Of a stretch of 64,000 nucleotides of DNA, positions 50,846 through 59,626 are shown piece after piece. A model generated the notes under the pieces. The model searched no databases. It was not told the DNA's origin and saw only the letters and a program-made list of their open reading frames with translations. Both the position numbers and the translations under genes were made by a program. This DNA is from Myxococcales bacterium. GTDB lineage: Bacteria; Myxococcota_A; Polyangia; Polyangiales; JADJMO01. How positions within the stretch are numbered: the stretch's first letter is position 1; each line of letters starts with the position of its first letter. The stretch covers positions 1 to 64,000 of the forward strand of contig JADJMO010000013.1 of the NCBI GenBank assembly GCA_016709545.1, written 5' to 3'.

Positions 50846-53043
50846 ACCCGCATCGTCTGTTGCTCGCTGCGTCCCTCCTCGTGCAAGCCTGCGGCGGCGG
50901 CGAGGAGACCCCGCCGATCGTCGAGCCCTGCGCGGGCGACTTCACCTACTTCGAGACCAAGGTCTGGCAGCCGATCCTCTCGGTGAAGTGCGTCGGGTGC
51001 CACAACGAGCAGGGAATCGCGCGCGGCAGCCGCCTGGTGCTCGCGGCGCCCTCCGACCCCGACGCGGCGCGGAAGAACTACCCCGTGGTGCGCGCGATCG
51101 CCGACACCAAGCTCGGCGAGCAATCGGTGTTCTTGCTGCGTCCGTCGATGACCCACCCCGACGGGCACCCCGGCGGGAATCTCTTGCCCGTGGGCAGCGC
51201 GGGGTACCAGGCGCTCGCCACGTTCGTCCGCCACGGCGAGGGGCGCTGCGGGCCGGACGTCACCGCGAAGAGCTGCACCGAGACCACCGTCGGCGCGCGC
51301 GTGCTGCGACGGCTGTCGCGCAGCGAGTACGACGCGACCGTCGAGGACCTCCTCGGCGTCCCCTCGGCCCACGGGCAGGCGCTCCCGCCCGACGTCGTGG
51401 TCGGAGGCTTCGACAACAACGGCGCGGCGCTGCGCGTCGGGCCGATCGTCGCGGAGAAGCTCGGGGTGGCGGCCGAGGCGCTCGCCGCCGCCACACCGCT
51501 CGCCAAGCTCACGAGCTGCGCCGACGACGTGACCTGCTTCGTGAAGACGTTCGGCAAGCGCGCCTTCCGCCGTCCGCTCCAGGACGGCGAGATCGCCCGC
51601 TACGCCAAGCTCGGCGACGCGAAGACCGTGATCGCGGCCATGCTGCAGTCGCCCGCGTTCCTGTACCGGCCCGAGATCGGCAAGAGCGACGCGACCCTCG
51701 ATCCGTGGGAGGTCGCGAGCGAGCTCTCCTACCTGCTCACCGGCACGATGCCGGATGCGGCGCTGTTCGCCGCCGCGGAGACGGGGAAGCTCGCCACCAG
51801 GGACGAAGTCGTGGCGCAGGCCAGGCGCTTGCTGAAGGACCCCCGCGCCGCGCGCGCGATGGCCCGCTTCACCGGGCAGTGGCTCTACGTGGACCGCCTC
51901 GGCGCGGTCGCCAAGGACCCGGCGACCTACCCGGAGCTCACGACCGACCTGAAGTCCGCCATGGTCGCCGAGACCCAGGCGTTCGTCGATCGGACGCTGC
52001 GGGTCGGCAACGGCACGTTCCGGGATCTGCTCCTCGCGGAGCACACCTTCGCGAGCCCCACCCTCGCCGCCCACTACGGCCTCGCGGCGCCGGGCGACGA
52101 CGGCAAGGTCGCGACCGGCCCGCTCCGTCGAGGGGTGCTCGGCCAGGGCAGCGTGCTCACCGTGCACGCCGTCGCCGCGAGCTCGTCGCCGATCCACCGC
52201 GGCAAGCTCGTGCGCGAGCGGTTCCTCTGCCAGAAGCTCCCGCCCCCGCCCCCTGGCGTGGTGGTGCAGCTGCCACCGTTCGACCCGAGCAAGTCGACCC
52301 GCGAGCGCTTCGCCGAGCACAGCAAGAACGAGCCGTGCAAGAGCTGCCACCGGCTCATGGACCCGATCGGGTTCGGGTTCGAGGCCTTCGACGGCATCGG
52401 CCGCGCGCGCAAGGACGACCACGGCCACCCGCTCGACACCAAGGGCGAAATCGTCTCCACCGACCACACCGACGGCGCGTTCGACGGCCTCGAGGGCCTC
52501 GCCGGCAAGCTCGCCGACAGCCCCGACGCGCAGCGGTGCTTCGCGCTCCAGTGGGTGCGGTACGGCTACGGCGTGGACGACGAGCCCGAGACCCAGTGCG
52601 CCACCGACCGGGTCACGACGGCCTGGGCCAAGGGAGGCATGACCTTCGAAGCCCTCGTCCTCGCCCTCGTGTCCGACCCGAGCTTCCTCGCGCGCCAGGG
52701 TGACCTGGGTGGAACACCCGTGCCGGACGCCGGCGTGCCCGCAGACGACGCGGGTGCCAGCGACGCCGCCGTCGAAGACACGGCGCCACCCGCGGACGCG
52801 CTCGTCGTCACGAGCAAGCGCGACGACTACGGCACCGGCTACTGCGACTACGTGACGGTGAAGAACACCGGCGCGAGCGCGCGCACCTGGAGCGTCGTAC
52901 GGAGCCCGGAGGGCGCGATCACGAGCTCGTGGAAGAGCAAGCTCGTGACGACCGCGACGGCGTGGACCTTCACCGGCGAGAGCTACAACGCGAGCCTCGA
53001 ACCGGGCGCCTCGACCGACTTCGGGTACTGCGCGAAGCGATGA
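50842..53043 (+). CDS. DUF1592/1588/1585-type heme protein with C-terminal CBM2-like domain
   Basis: 733 aa. Lipobox-like start (LLVQACGGGEE). CVGCHNEQG near 51 is one c-heme motif and CKSCHRLMDPIG near 505 the second. Between them lie the family segments VLRRLSRSEYDATVEDLLG, FGKRAFRRPLQDGEIARYAK, GQWLYVDRLG, HAVAASSSPIHRGKLVRERF. After a Pro/Asp/Ala linker the last 75 residues (YGTGYCDYVTVKNTGASART, SSWKSKLVTTATAWTFTGES, ASLEPGASTDFGYCAKR) have the strand pattern and Gly-Ala-Ser end of CBM2 cellulose-binding modules, with a Cys pair. That suggests an extracellular, polysaccharide-directed redox protein. Confidence 0.88.
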   Translation: MNPHRLLLAASLLVQACGGGEETPPIVEPCAGDFTYFETKVWQPILSVKCVGCHNEQGIARGSRLVLAAPSDPDAARKNYPVVRAIADTKLGEQSVFLLRPSMTHPDGHPGGNLLPVGSAGYQALATFVRHGEGRCGPDVTAKSCTETTVGARVLRRLSRSEYDATVEDLLGVPSAHGQALPPDVVVGGFDNNGAALRVGPIVAEKLGVAAEALAAATPLAKLTSCADDVTCFVKTFGKRAFRRPLQDGEIARYAKLGDAKTVIAAMLQSPAFLYRPEIGKSDATLDPWEVASELSYLLTGTMPDAALFAAAETGKLATRDEVVAQARRLLKDPRAARAMARFTGQWLYVDRLGAVAKDPATYPELTTDLKSAMVAETQAFVDRTLRVGNGTFRDLLLAEHTFASPTLAAHYGLAAPGDDGKVATGPLRRGVLGQGSVLTVHAVAASSSPIHRGKLVRERFLCQKLPPPPPGVVVQLPPFDPSKSTRERFAEHSKNEPCKSCHRLMDPIGFGFEAFDGIGRARKDDHGHPLDTKGEIVSTDHTDGAFDGLEGLAGKLADSPDAQRCFALQWVRYGYGVDDEPETQCATDRVTTAWAKGGMTFEALVLALVSDPSFLARQGDLGGTPVPDAGVPADDAGASDAAVEDTAPPADALVVTSKRDDYGTGYCDYVTVKNTGASARTWSVVRSPEGAITSSWKSKLVTTATAWTFTGESYNASLEPGASTDFGYCAKR

Positions 53044-53775
53044 TCACCGGGGGAACGAGGCCGGATATGCGCCGCGCAGCGCCCGACCGCGGATGCGCGC
53101 CACGTCCGCGGCCATCCGTAGCGCATCGCGGACCACCCGCACCTTCGACGCGCCGTGCGAGTGCATGAAGACGGGCACGCGGACCACCCGGAGGCCCCAG
53201 CGCTGCGCGAGGAACAGGAGCTCGGCGTCGAAGCCGAACCCGGTGACCGACACGGCCGCGAACAGCGCCCGCGCGACGTCGGCGCGGAAGGCCTTGAAGC
53301 CGCACTGCGTGTCGCGCGCGACGAGGCCGAGCGCGGTGCCGACGAGCCCGCTGAACACCATGGTCGCGAGCTTGCGCACCGGACCGTAGGGGCCGAGCCC
53401 GAGCGGGTGCAGGTCTCGCGCGCCGACGGCGAGATCGGCCCCCTCGCGGACGGGCGCGAGCAGCGCGTCGAGCTGGTCGAGGGAGTACGCGAGGTCGGCG
53501 TCGAAGAACGCGACGATGTCTCCGCGCGCGGCGCGCACGCCGGCGGCCACCGCCGCGCCCTTGCCGGAGTTCTGGGCGAGGCGCACGCTGCGCACCCCGC
53601 GGTCGGCGAAGCGAGCCAGGACGGCCTCCGTGTCGTCGGTGCTGCCGTCGTCGGCGACGATGACCTCGTAAGGGCGATCACCGACCCAGGCGAGGACTTG
53701 CTCGAGGGTCTTCACCAGCCGTTCGCCTTCGTCGAAGGCGGGGATGACGAGGGAGAGCTCCAAGACTCCGCTCAT
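53044..53775 (-). CDS. GT2 family glycosyltransferase (dolichyl-phosphate glucosyltransferase-like)
   Basis: 243 aa from ATG 53775. GT-A fold: ELSLVIPAFDEGERLVKTLE, VIVADDGSTDDTEAVLARF, and the metal-binding VAFFDADLAYSLDQLDALL. DTQCGFKAFRADVARALF and GFDAELLFLAQRWGLRV are typical of polyprenyl-phosphate hexose synthases. Likely transfers a sugar from a nucleotide to polyprenyl phosphate at the inner membrane. Its start overlaps the stop of the large membrane protein gene (ATGA), so the two should work together, one charging the lipid and the other possibly using it. Confidence 0.9.
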   Translation of the reverse strand: MSGVLELSLVIPAFDEGERLVKTLEQVLAWVGDRPYEVIVADDGSTDDTEAVLARFADRGVRSVRLAQNSGKGAAVAAGVRAARGDIVAFFDADLAYSLDQLDALLAPVREGADLAVGARDLHPLGLGPYGPVRKLATMVFSGLVGTALGLVARDTQCGFKAFRADVARALFAAVSVTGFGFDAELLFLAQRWGLRVVRVPVFMHSHGASKVRVVRDALRMAADVARIRGRALRGAYPASFPR

Positions 53776-55890
53776 CGTGCGCACGCGAGACCGAACGCGT
53801 CAACCAGCGCGCCGGCCCGCACGCGAACACCTCGCGCCACCGCGTCGGACGGACACGCGAACGAGGTCTGGCCCGGCGTGCCGAGGACCCCGACGATCCC
53901 GAGCGCGCCCGGCGTCGTCTCCACGCGGTCCGCCACGCCGAGCGGGGCGCAGCGGGGCGCGAGGCCCTCGACGAACTGCTTGGTGACCGCCGTGAAGCCG
54001 ACGACCGCGCTGCCCGTGGGACAGGCCACCGTGAGCGGGGGCGGGCCGAGACCGCCGAAGAACGGGGTGTCCTCGCCCGCCGAGCCGTCGGCCCTGCGGC
54101 ACCTCGCGCGCACGCGGGTGAGGACGCCGGCCTGGTCGACCGAGCCCTCGAGGGCGGCGACGTGCTGGCCCTGGGGGCAGTCCCAGCTGAGGAGGCTCCC
54201 GCCGCCGGAGCCGGACTGACCGATGCTCACGAGCTCGCCCCAGTCGAGCAGGGCGCGCACCGCCGCGAGATCGTCGGGCAGGTAGAGCATCGGCGGCGAG
54301 AGCGGGTCGAAGAACCAGTGGTGGAGCCAGGTCTCGGCCTGCGGGACCGCGGCGAACGCCTCGAGGCGCGCCTCCGAGGAGTTCACCTCGATCGCGACGA
54401 TGCGGCGCTCGAACACCATCGTCGGGTGGATGCGGCTCAGCGACTGCAGGTCGTGGCGCTCGCCGAGCCGGCGCAGATCCGCCAGCACCACCACGTGCTC
54501 GGCGCGGCGCAGGAGGTCGGCGCGCGGGATCAGCTGGCCCGTCCTCGAGCGGGGTGTCGTGGTACCAGTGCACCTCGGAGCGCACCTCCATCGAGCTGTG
54601 GAACACGAACAGCGTGCGCTCGCGCGGGTAGCGCGCGTGCAGCGCCTGCATCGCGCGGACCTCGGTGCGGATGTCCGGGGTCGGGTAGAGGTACGAGGCG
54701 GTGCCGCGCGCGAAGCCCCACTCGAGGCGCGCGTACGCATAGCGCGCCTGCAGGCCCACTCCGAGCAGCACGAGGCCGACCAGCGCGGGCGCGAGCCGTC
54801 GACCCCTCGCTCGCTCGACGATTGCGGCGTACCCGGACACCACGACGTCGGCGCCGCCGAGGGCGCTCGCCACGCCGAGCCAATACGTCCAGTACGAGTG
54901 GATGGCCCCGGCGTTGCGGAACAGGAGCGAGTGGAGGACCTGCGCGGCGAAGAAGCACCCCGGGATCAGCTCGCGGATGCGCGCGGTGCCGGCGCGGAGG
55001 CGCCGCACGAGCAGGGGCACCCACAGCGCCGTGACCGTCATGACGAGGATGCCGTGCAGGTCGAGCAGGCGCCGGAGCTGCACGCCCGCGTAGCCCTCCT
55101 TGGCCGCCGTGCGCTGCAGGTAGGCCGAGCCCATGTCGCCGAGGCCGCCGCGCGTGCGCGCGATCCACGCGAAGAAGCCGCCGAAGTTGGCGAGCACGAC
55201 GAGCGAGAACACGACGACGAAGGTCCACTCGGGGCGCCAGCGGAGCAGGGGGCGGCCGACCCGGAGCCCCTGCACGAACGTGAAGAGCGCGAGGAAGAAC
55301 GCGATGTAGTACGGCGGCCAGTCGAACTGCCCGGCGAAGCTGACGGCGACGAGCGTGAGCAAGAGGTGCCGCGGCCGGCGCTCTTCCCACCAGCGCGCAA
55401 ACGCCCAGGTGAGCAGGAGCGACCAGAAGATGGCCCCTTGCTCGTGGTCGATCATGTTGCCGAAGATCAGGTGCAGCGGCGTGAAGGCGTAGATGGCGAT
55501 CGCGATCAGGGCGTGCACCGGCCCCCAGTAGCGCGCGGCGGTGCGCTGCAAGAGGACGAGGGTGGCCACCGAGTAGAGCATCGGCACGAGGCGACCGACG
55601 AACGGCGACGGCGAGAACACCTTGAACAGCGCCAGGAGGTGCCAGTGCAGCATCTGGGGGTGATGCGTGTAGAGCGCCTGCGGCGGCGGCGGCTCGAGGC
55701 CCGTGTGGTAGAGCGACTGCGCCCAGATGTGGAAGCGCAGCGAGTTGCGCGCCCCCTGGCAGAACGCGCTGCCGTTGAAGCCGTTGTGCCCGAACTGCCA
55801 GGGCCCGGCGATGCCGTAGCAGACGGCGAGCACGAACCACGCGAACACCAGCGCGGTCGCGATCGGGACGAGACGCCGGCCGAGGCCCAT
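53772..55890 (-). CDS. Polytopic membrane protein (GT-C/PMT-like) with soluble C-terminal domain, one frameshift
   Basis: About 706 codons from ATG 55890. Around ten membrane helices follow an N-terminal helix (LVPIATALVFAWFVLAVCYG). A loop with THHPQMLHWHLLALF and FGNMIDHEQGAIFW resembles the luminal loops of lipid-sugar-dependent glycosyltransferases. Near 54535 the frame moves from YHDTPLEDG to GQLIPRADLLRRAEHVVVLA; the soluble tail has repeated Cys-Pro-x-Gly units (WDCPQGQHVAALEGSVDQAG, VACPTGSAVVGFTAVTK, FACPSDAVARGVRVRAG) that look like a small beta domain. Paired with the GT2 enzyme downstream. Confidence 0.72.
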
Positions 55891-55956
55891 CGCGCCGCAA
55901 CGCTAGTCGGCGACGGCGCGCGTGGCGAGGGCCGCGATCCACGGTATTCTCTGCCG

Positions 55957-56499
55957 ATGCGCCTCGCCTTCGTCGTCACCACCTCGCTCGCCGTCGGCGC
56001 CTGTCAGCCCAAGGGCGACTCCATCCAGACCGAGAACCCGCCGCCGCCGAAGAGCAAGACCAGCGTGAGCGCGAGCGCGTCCGAGAGCGCGACGGTCGTG
56101 GAGACCACCCAGAACCCGCCGCCACCCAAGGTCACCCGCAAGCGCAAGCACACGAGCGACGCCGGCATGGTCTGGAAGACCCCGAAGAAGCCGGTGGACT
56201 GGGCGAAGCTCAAGACCTTGAACCCCACCGACCCGACCGGCCACCAGCTCTACGTCGGATCGGACGATCGCTGCTTCTACGAGGTCACGCCGAAGGGCCC
56301 CGTGCCGCAGATGCCGACGGGCGCACGCTGGGTCGAGTCGGTGTTCGTCGACTGCCCCGCCGAGCTCGACGACCCGGCCTGGGACCACTGCGCCTACTCG
56401 ACCCTGCACTCGGTGGCGGGCGAGAGCTACTGCCTCTGCAACTCGCTCGGCGGCAACCCGCCCCCGCCGCCCAACGAGGTGGCGTGCCCGAAGAAGTGA
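55957..56499 (+). CDS. Cys-containing predicted lipoprotein
   Basis: 180 aa. Lipobox AVGACQPKGD. A Pro/Lys/Ser linker with two PPPPK runs leads to a C-terminal domain (LYVGSDDRCFYEVTPKGP, VESVFVDCPAELDDPAW, YSTLHSVAGESYCLCNSLGG) with at least five cysteines, probably disulfide-bonded outside the cytoplasm. No family was recognised. Divergent from the membrane glycosyltransferase, with 66 bp between the starts. Confidence 0.72.
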   Translation: MRLAFVVTTSLAVGACQPKGDSIQTENPPPPKSKTSVSASASESATVVETTQNPPPPKVTRKRKHTSDAGMVWKTPKKPVDWAKLKTLNPTDPTGHQLYVGSDDRCFYEVTPKGPVPQMPTGARWVESVFVDCPAELDDPAWDHCAYSTLHSVAGESYCLCNSLGGNPPPPPNEVACPKK

Positions 56500-56570
56500 A
56501 CGGAGTGAGCCGGAGGCGAAAGCAGTGAACGGCGGCCGCCTCCATGGGCGGCCGCTCAGCCAACAAGTGA

Positions 56571-57986
56571 CTACTCCACCACCTTGGGCCCCGGAAAACG
56601 CGGCTTCGCCCACAGCGACCAGCCGAGCCCGATCAACACCAGCGACCCGACGAACGCATATCCCGCGAGCTGGTTCGGCGGGATCACGAAGAGCACCGTC
56701 ACCACCGCGACCCAGGCGATGGCGACCAGGTTCACCGCGCGCGACCAGCGCCCGAGGGTGAACGGCCCACGGTGGAGGCGCCCGTCCTTGCGCGCGATCA
56801 CCGCGTAGACGATCGGCAGCACGTACGAGGCGTAGAGCGCGAGCGTCGAGAGCGCGGTCATGGCGGCGAGCGCCTGCGCGAAGGCGGCGACGCCCGCCGC
56901 CGCCACCACGCTCACCCAGACCGCGACGTGCGGCGACGACCAGCGCGGCGAGACGCGCGCGAGCTGCTTCGCGAACGGCGTCCCCCCGTCGCGGGCGAAG
57001 GCGTAGAGCATGCGCGAGTTCGAGGTGACGCTGGCGAGCCCGCAGAACCACATCGCCGCCATCGCGACCCAGACCAATCGATCGCCGAGGCGAGCCCCGA
57101 GGGCGTCCCGCACCACGGTGACGAACGGGTTGTCGGTGGCCGCGACCACGGCCGGGTCGCCCTTGATCGCGGCGGTCAGGGCGAGCAGCAGGATCCACCC
57201 CGCCACGCCGCTCACGATCACGCTCATCAGGATCCCGCGCGGCGCGTTCCTTCGAGGATCCACCGTCTCCTCGGTCACGTGGGCGCTCGCGTCGTAGCCG
57301 GTGAAGGTCCACTGGGCCTGCAGCAGCCCGAGCGCGAAGCCGAGCCCGTAGGTCCTGGCCACCGTGCTCCGCGTGAGCAGGAAGCTCGGCTCGCGGCGGG
57401 GCGCGAACGCGAGCAGCGCGCCCACGAACAGCGCGACGCCGAGGACGTGCACCCACGCCGACACGGTGTTGAGCCGCGCGACGACCTTCACTCCCACGTG
57501 GTTGAGCACCGCGTGCGAGAGCAGGATCACCGCGCACAGGGCGAGCACGTGCGGCCGGTCGGTCTTCCAGCCCAGCGCGGGGGCGAGGAACTCCGCGAGC
57601 CCGTAATCGATGCCCGCGGTGATGGCGAACTGCCCGATGGTGTTGAGCCAGGCGGTGAAGAACCCCGCGCGGCGCCCGCCGAGGAGCGCCGCCCAGTGGT
57701 AGAGCGCGCCGGCCGTCGGATACGCGCTCGCGAGCTCGGCGAGGCTCGCCGCCACGGTGAGGGTCATCACGGTGACGAGGGGCCAGCCGACCGTCATGAC
57801 GAACGGCCCGCCGTACCGGAGGCCGTGCCCGTAGAGCACCACCGCTCCGGTCAGGATCGAGATGATGGAGAACGAGAGGGCGAAGCTCGAGAACGCGCCC
57901 ATCCCGCGCGAGAGCTCCTGGGCGTAGCCGAGCCGACGCAGGTCTTCTGCGTCGTCGCGCGGGGAGGGAGGCGGGCCCTCCGTCAA
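56571..57986 (-). CDS. APC-family amino acid permease
   Basis: 471 aa from TTG 57986, which overlaps the GST stop (TTGA). Twelve membrane helices. The first, FSSFALSFSIISILTGAVVLYG, carries the conserved substrate-binding break of the APC fold. HVTEETVDPRRNAPRGILMSV is the conserved cytoplasmic loop of the amino acid/GABA permease group, and FCGLASVTSNSRMLYAFARDG lies in helix 8. Likely a proton-coupled amino acid or amine importer; the substrate cannot be told. Confidence 0.88.
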   Translation of the reverse strand: MTEGPPPSPRDDAEDLRRLGYAQELSRGMGAFSSFALSFSIISILTGAVVLYGHGLRYGGPFVMTVGWPLVTVMTLTVAASLAELASAYPTAGALYHWAALLGGRRAGFFTAWLNTIGQFAITAGIDYGLAEFLAPALGWKTDRPHVLALCAVILLSHAVLNHVGVKVVARLNTVSAWVHVLGVALFVGALLAFAPRREPSFLLTRSTVARTYGLGFALGLLQAQWTFTGYDASAHVTEETVDPRRNAPRGILMSVIVSGVAGWILLLALTAAIKGDPAVVAATDNPFVTVVRDALGARLGDRLVWVAMAAMWFCGLASVTSNSRMLYAFARDGGTPFAKQLARVSPRWSSPHVAVWVSVVAAAGVAAFAQALAAMTALSTLALYASYVLPIVYAVIARKDGRLHRGPFTLGRWSRAVNLVAIAWVAVVTVLFVIPPNQLAGYAFVGSLVLIGLGWSLWAKPRFPGPKVVE

Positions 57987-58720
57987 CGCTCCTCCGCGAA
58001 CATGCGCAGCGCGTGCTGGCCGGCGCGGGTGGCGCGGAAGGCGTCGATCTCGCGCCGCATGGCCTCGGGGAGCGAGTCCTTCGGCGGCAGGTAGGCCCAC
58101 TCGGGGGGCGCGACGACGGGCGCCGCGAGCGCCGCGAACGCGAGATCCGCTGCGCTGAAGCGCGCGCCCACGAGGTAGTCGCGGCCTTCGAGGCGGCCCG
58201 AGACCTCGGTGAAGATCGCGCGGATGCGCTCGAGCGACTGCGCGATGCGCGGCTCGGTGACGTGCATGCCGCGCTTCATGAGGCCCCGCATCACGGGGAG
58301 GAATCTGCTGACCCGGCGCTGGGCCTTCGGCGCGAGGCCGACCGTGAGCAGGTCCTCGCTGCGACGCGTGTCGGGCAGCACGAAGCCGTAGGCCCAGCGA
58401 CGGGTCGCCGGGCCGAGCTTGCCGTCGAACAGCGCCTCGAGCTCCTCGACCTCGCGGCGCTGCGCCGGGTCGGAGGGGTAGATGTGGAGCTTCTCGTCCA
58501 TGCGGGCGTCGGCCCAGTGGAGGATGTCGCGGCTGTCCGTGAGCACCGCCCCCGCGGTGACGACGAGCGGCACGGTCTTGCCACGCAGCCGCAGGGTCGC
58601 CGTGAGGTGCGCGATCGGCGCGTGCGGCTCCTCTTCGTAGGAGACCCGAGCGCGATCGAGGGCCCAGCGGGCCTTCTCGCAGAAATGGCTGATGGGGATG
58701 GTGACGAGGCGCGGGCGCAC
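57983..58720 (-). CDS. Glutathione S-transferase family protein
   Basis: 245 aa from GTG 58720. Thioredoxin-like domain with PISHFCEKARWALDRARV (a Cys in the GSH site instead of Tyr or Ser), KTVPLVVTAGAVLTDSRDIL, then a helical C-terminal domain with YLVGARFSAADLAFAALAAP. The Cys suggests omega/beta-like thiol chemistry. It is co-transcribed with the APC permease. Together they may deal with a peptide or thiol compound, but that is only positional. Confidence 0.85.
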   Translation of the reverse strand: MRPRLVTIPISHFCEKARWALDRARVSYEEEPHAPIAHLTATLRLRGKTVPLVVTAGAVLTDSRDILHWADARMDEKLHIYPSDPAQRREVEELEALFDGKLGPATRRWAYGFVLPDTRRSEDLLTVGLAPKAQRRVSRFLPVMRGLMKRGMHVTEPRIAQSLERIRAIFTEVSGRLEGRDYLVGARFSAADLAFAALAAPVVAPPEWAYLPPKDSLPEAMRREIDAFRATRAGQHALRMFAEER

Positions 58721-58758
58721 CCAGAGCTTATCGCACAGCCCAGCGGGGCGCGGGGAGC

Positions 58759-59529
58759 CTAGAGGTAGTCGCGCTCGCAGAGGGCGTTGATCACGTTGGC
58801 GCAGCTCTGGTCCGCCCACTTCGTGGCGCTGACGCTGCTGGAGGAGAGCATGCGGACGCACGGGCCGCTGTAGTTCGGCTCGCCCGGCGCCCAGCTGGTG
58901 AAGCCCAGCGCCTCGCCGTTGATCCACTTGGTGTAGCCGCTGCTGGTGCCCTCGCGGCTGAGGCCGATCCAGTTCTCGGCGCTCGGGTAGAGCGTCGCGA
59001 CGAAGCCCTGCTCGCCGTCGGTGGTGATGGCGACGAGGTAGCCACCGTACGACTTGCAGACCGCCTGCGACTCCGCGTAGGTGCGCGGCTTGAGCACGAA
59101 GTAGCAGTGCCCGTTGTACGGCTTGCCGAGCGCGGAGCACGGCGTGGTCGCAGAGTCGGTCCCGGTGTCCGGAGGCGGCACGCCGGTGTCGAAGGGCGGC
59201 GGGAAGCCGGTGTCGTCGGGGGGCAGGCCCGTGTCGAACGAGCCCGTGTCGAAGGTGCCCGTGTCGAACGTGCTGCCGGTGTCGGGGCTCGTCCCCGTGT
59301 CGACCCCGGTCCCCGTGTCCGCTCCGGTGCCCGTGTCGACCCCGGTCGAGCTGTCGGGGCCACCACCGCCCGTGTCGCCGCTCGTCGAGTCGCCGCTGCT
59401 GTCCGTATCCGTGCCGGTCGCGGCGTCGTCCCCCCCGCCGAAGGCGCTCGCGTCGACGCTGCCTCCACAGCCTGCAGCACCCAAGACCAAGGCCACGGCA
59501 GACAACACGGAGAAGCGAAGGGTGTTCAT
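58759..59529 (-). CDS. Lipoprotein with C-type lectin domain on an Asp-Thr-Gly repeat linker
   Basis: 256 aa from ATG 59529. Lipobox LGAAGCGG. Residues about 25-125 are an almost pure D/T/G/S/P repeat with the DTG unit many times (VDTGTGADTGTGVDTGTSPD). The C-terminal 125 residues are a C-type lectin-like domain: YNGHCYFVLKPRTYAESQAV, WIGLSREG, NGEALGFTSWAPGEPNYSG with an EPN triplet (mannose-type ligand motif), KWADQSCANVINALCE. It likely displays a sugar-binding head at the cell surface. Calcium dependence is inferred from EPN. Divergent from alaS. Confidence 0.85.
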   Translation of the reverse strand: MNTLRFSVLSAVALVLGAAGCGGSVDASAFGGGDDAATGTDTDSSGDSTSGDTGGGGPDSSTGVDTGTGADTGTGVDTGTSPDTGSTFDTGTFDTGSFDTGLPPDDTGFPPPFDTGVPPPDTGTDSATTPCSALGKPYNGHCYFVLKPRTYAESQAVCKSYGGYLVAITTDGEQGFVATLYPSAENWIGLSREGTSSGYTKWINGEALGFTSWAPGEPNYSGPCVRMLSSSSVSATKWADQSCANVINALCERDYL

Positions 59530-59626
59530 GGGACTCCTGGGGACAGGTGCGTGGACGAGGGGGAAAGCCGGACGCCTCGACCCCCCCGTGCGCCAGCGCG
59601 TCCATCGTAGTAGATGCCGTCCTCCC

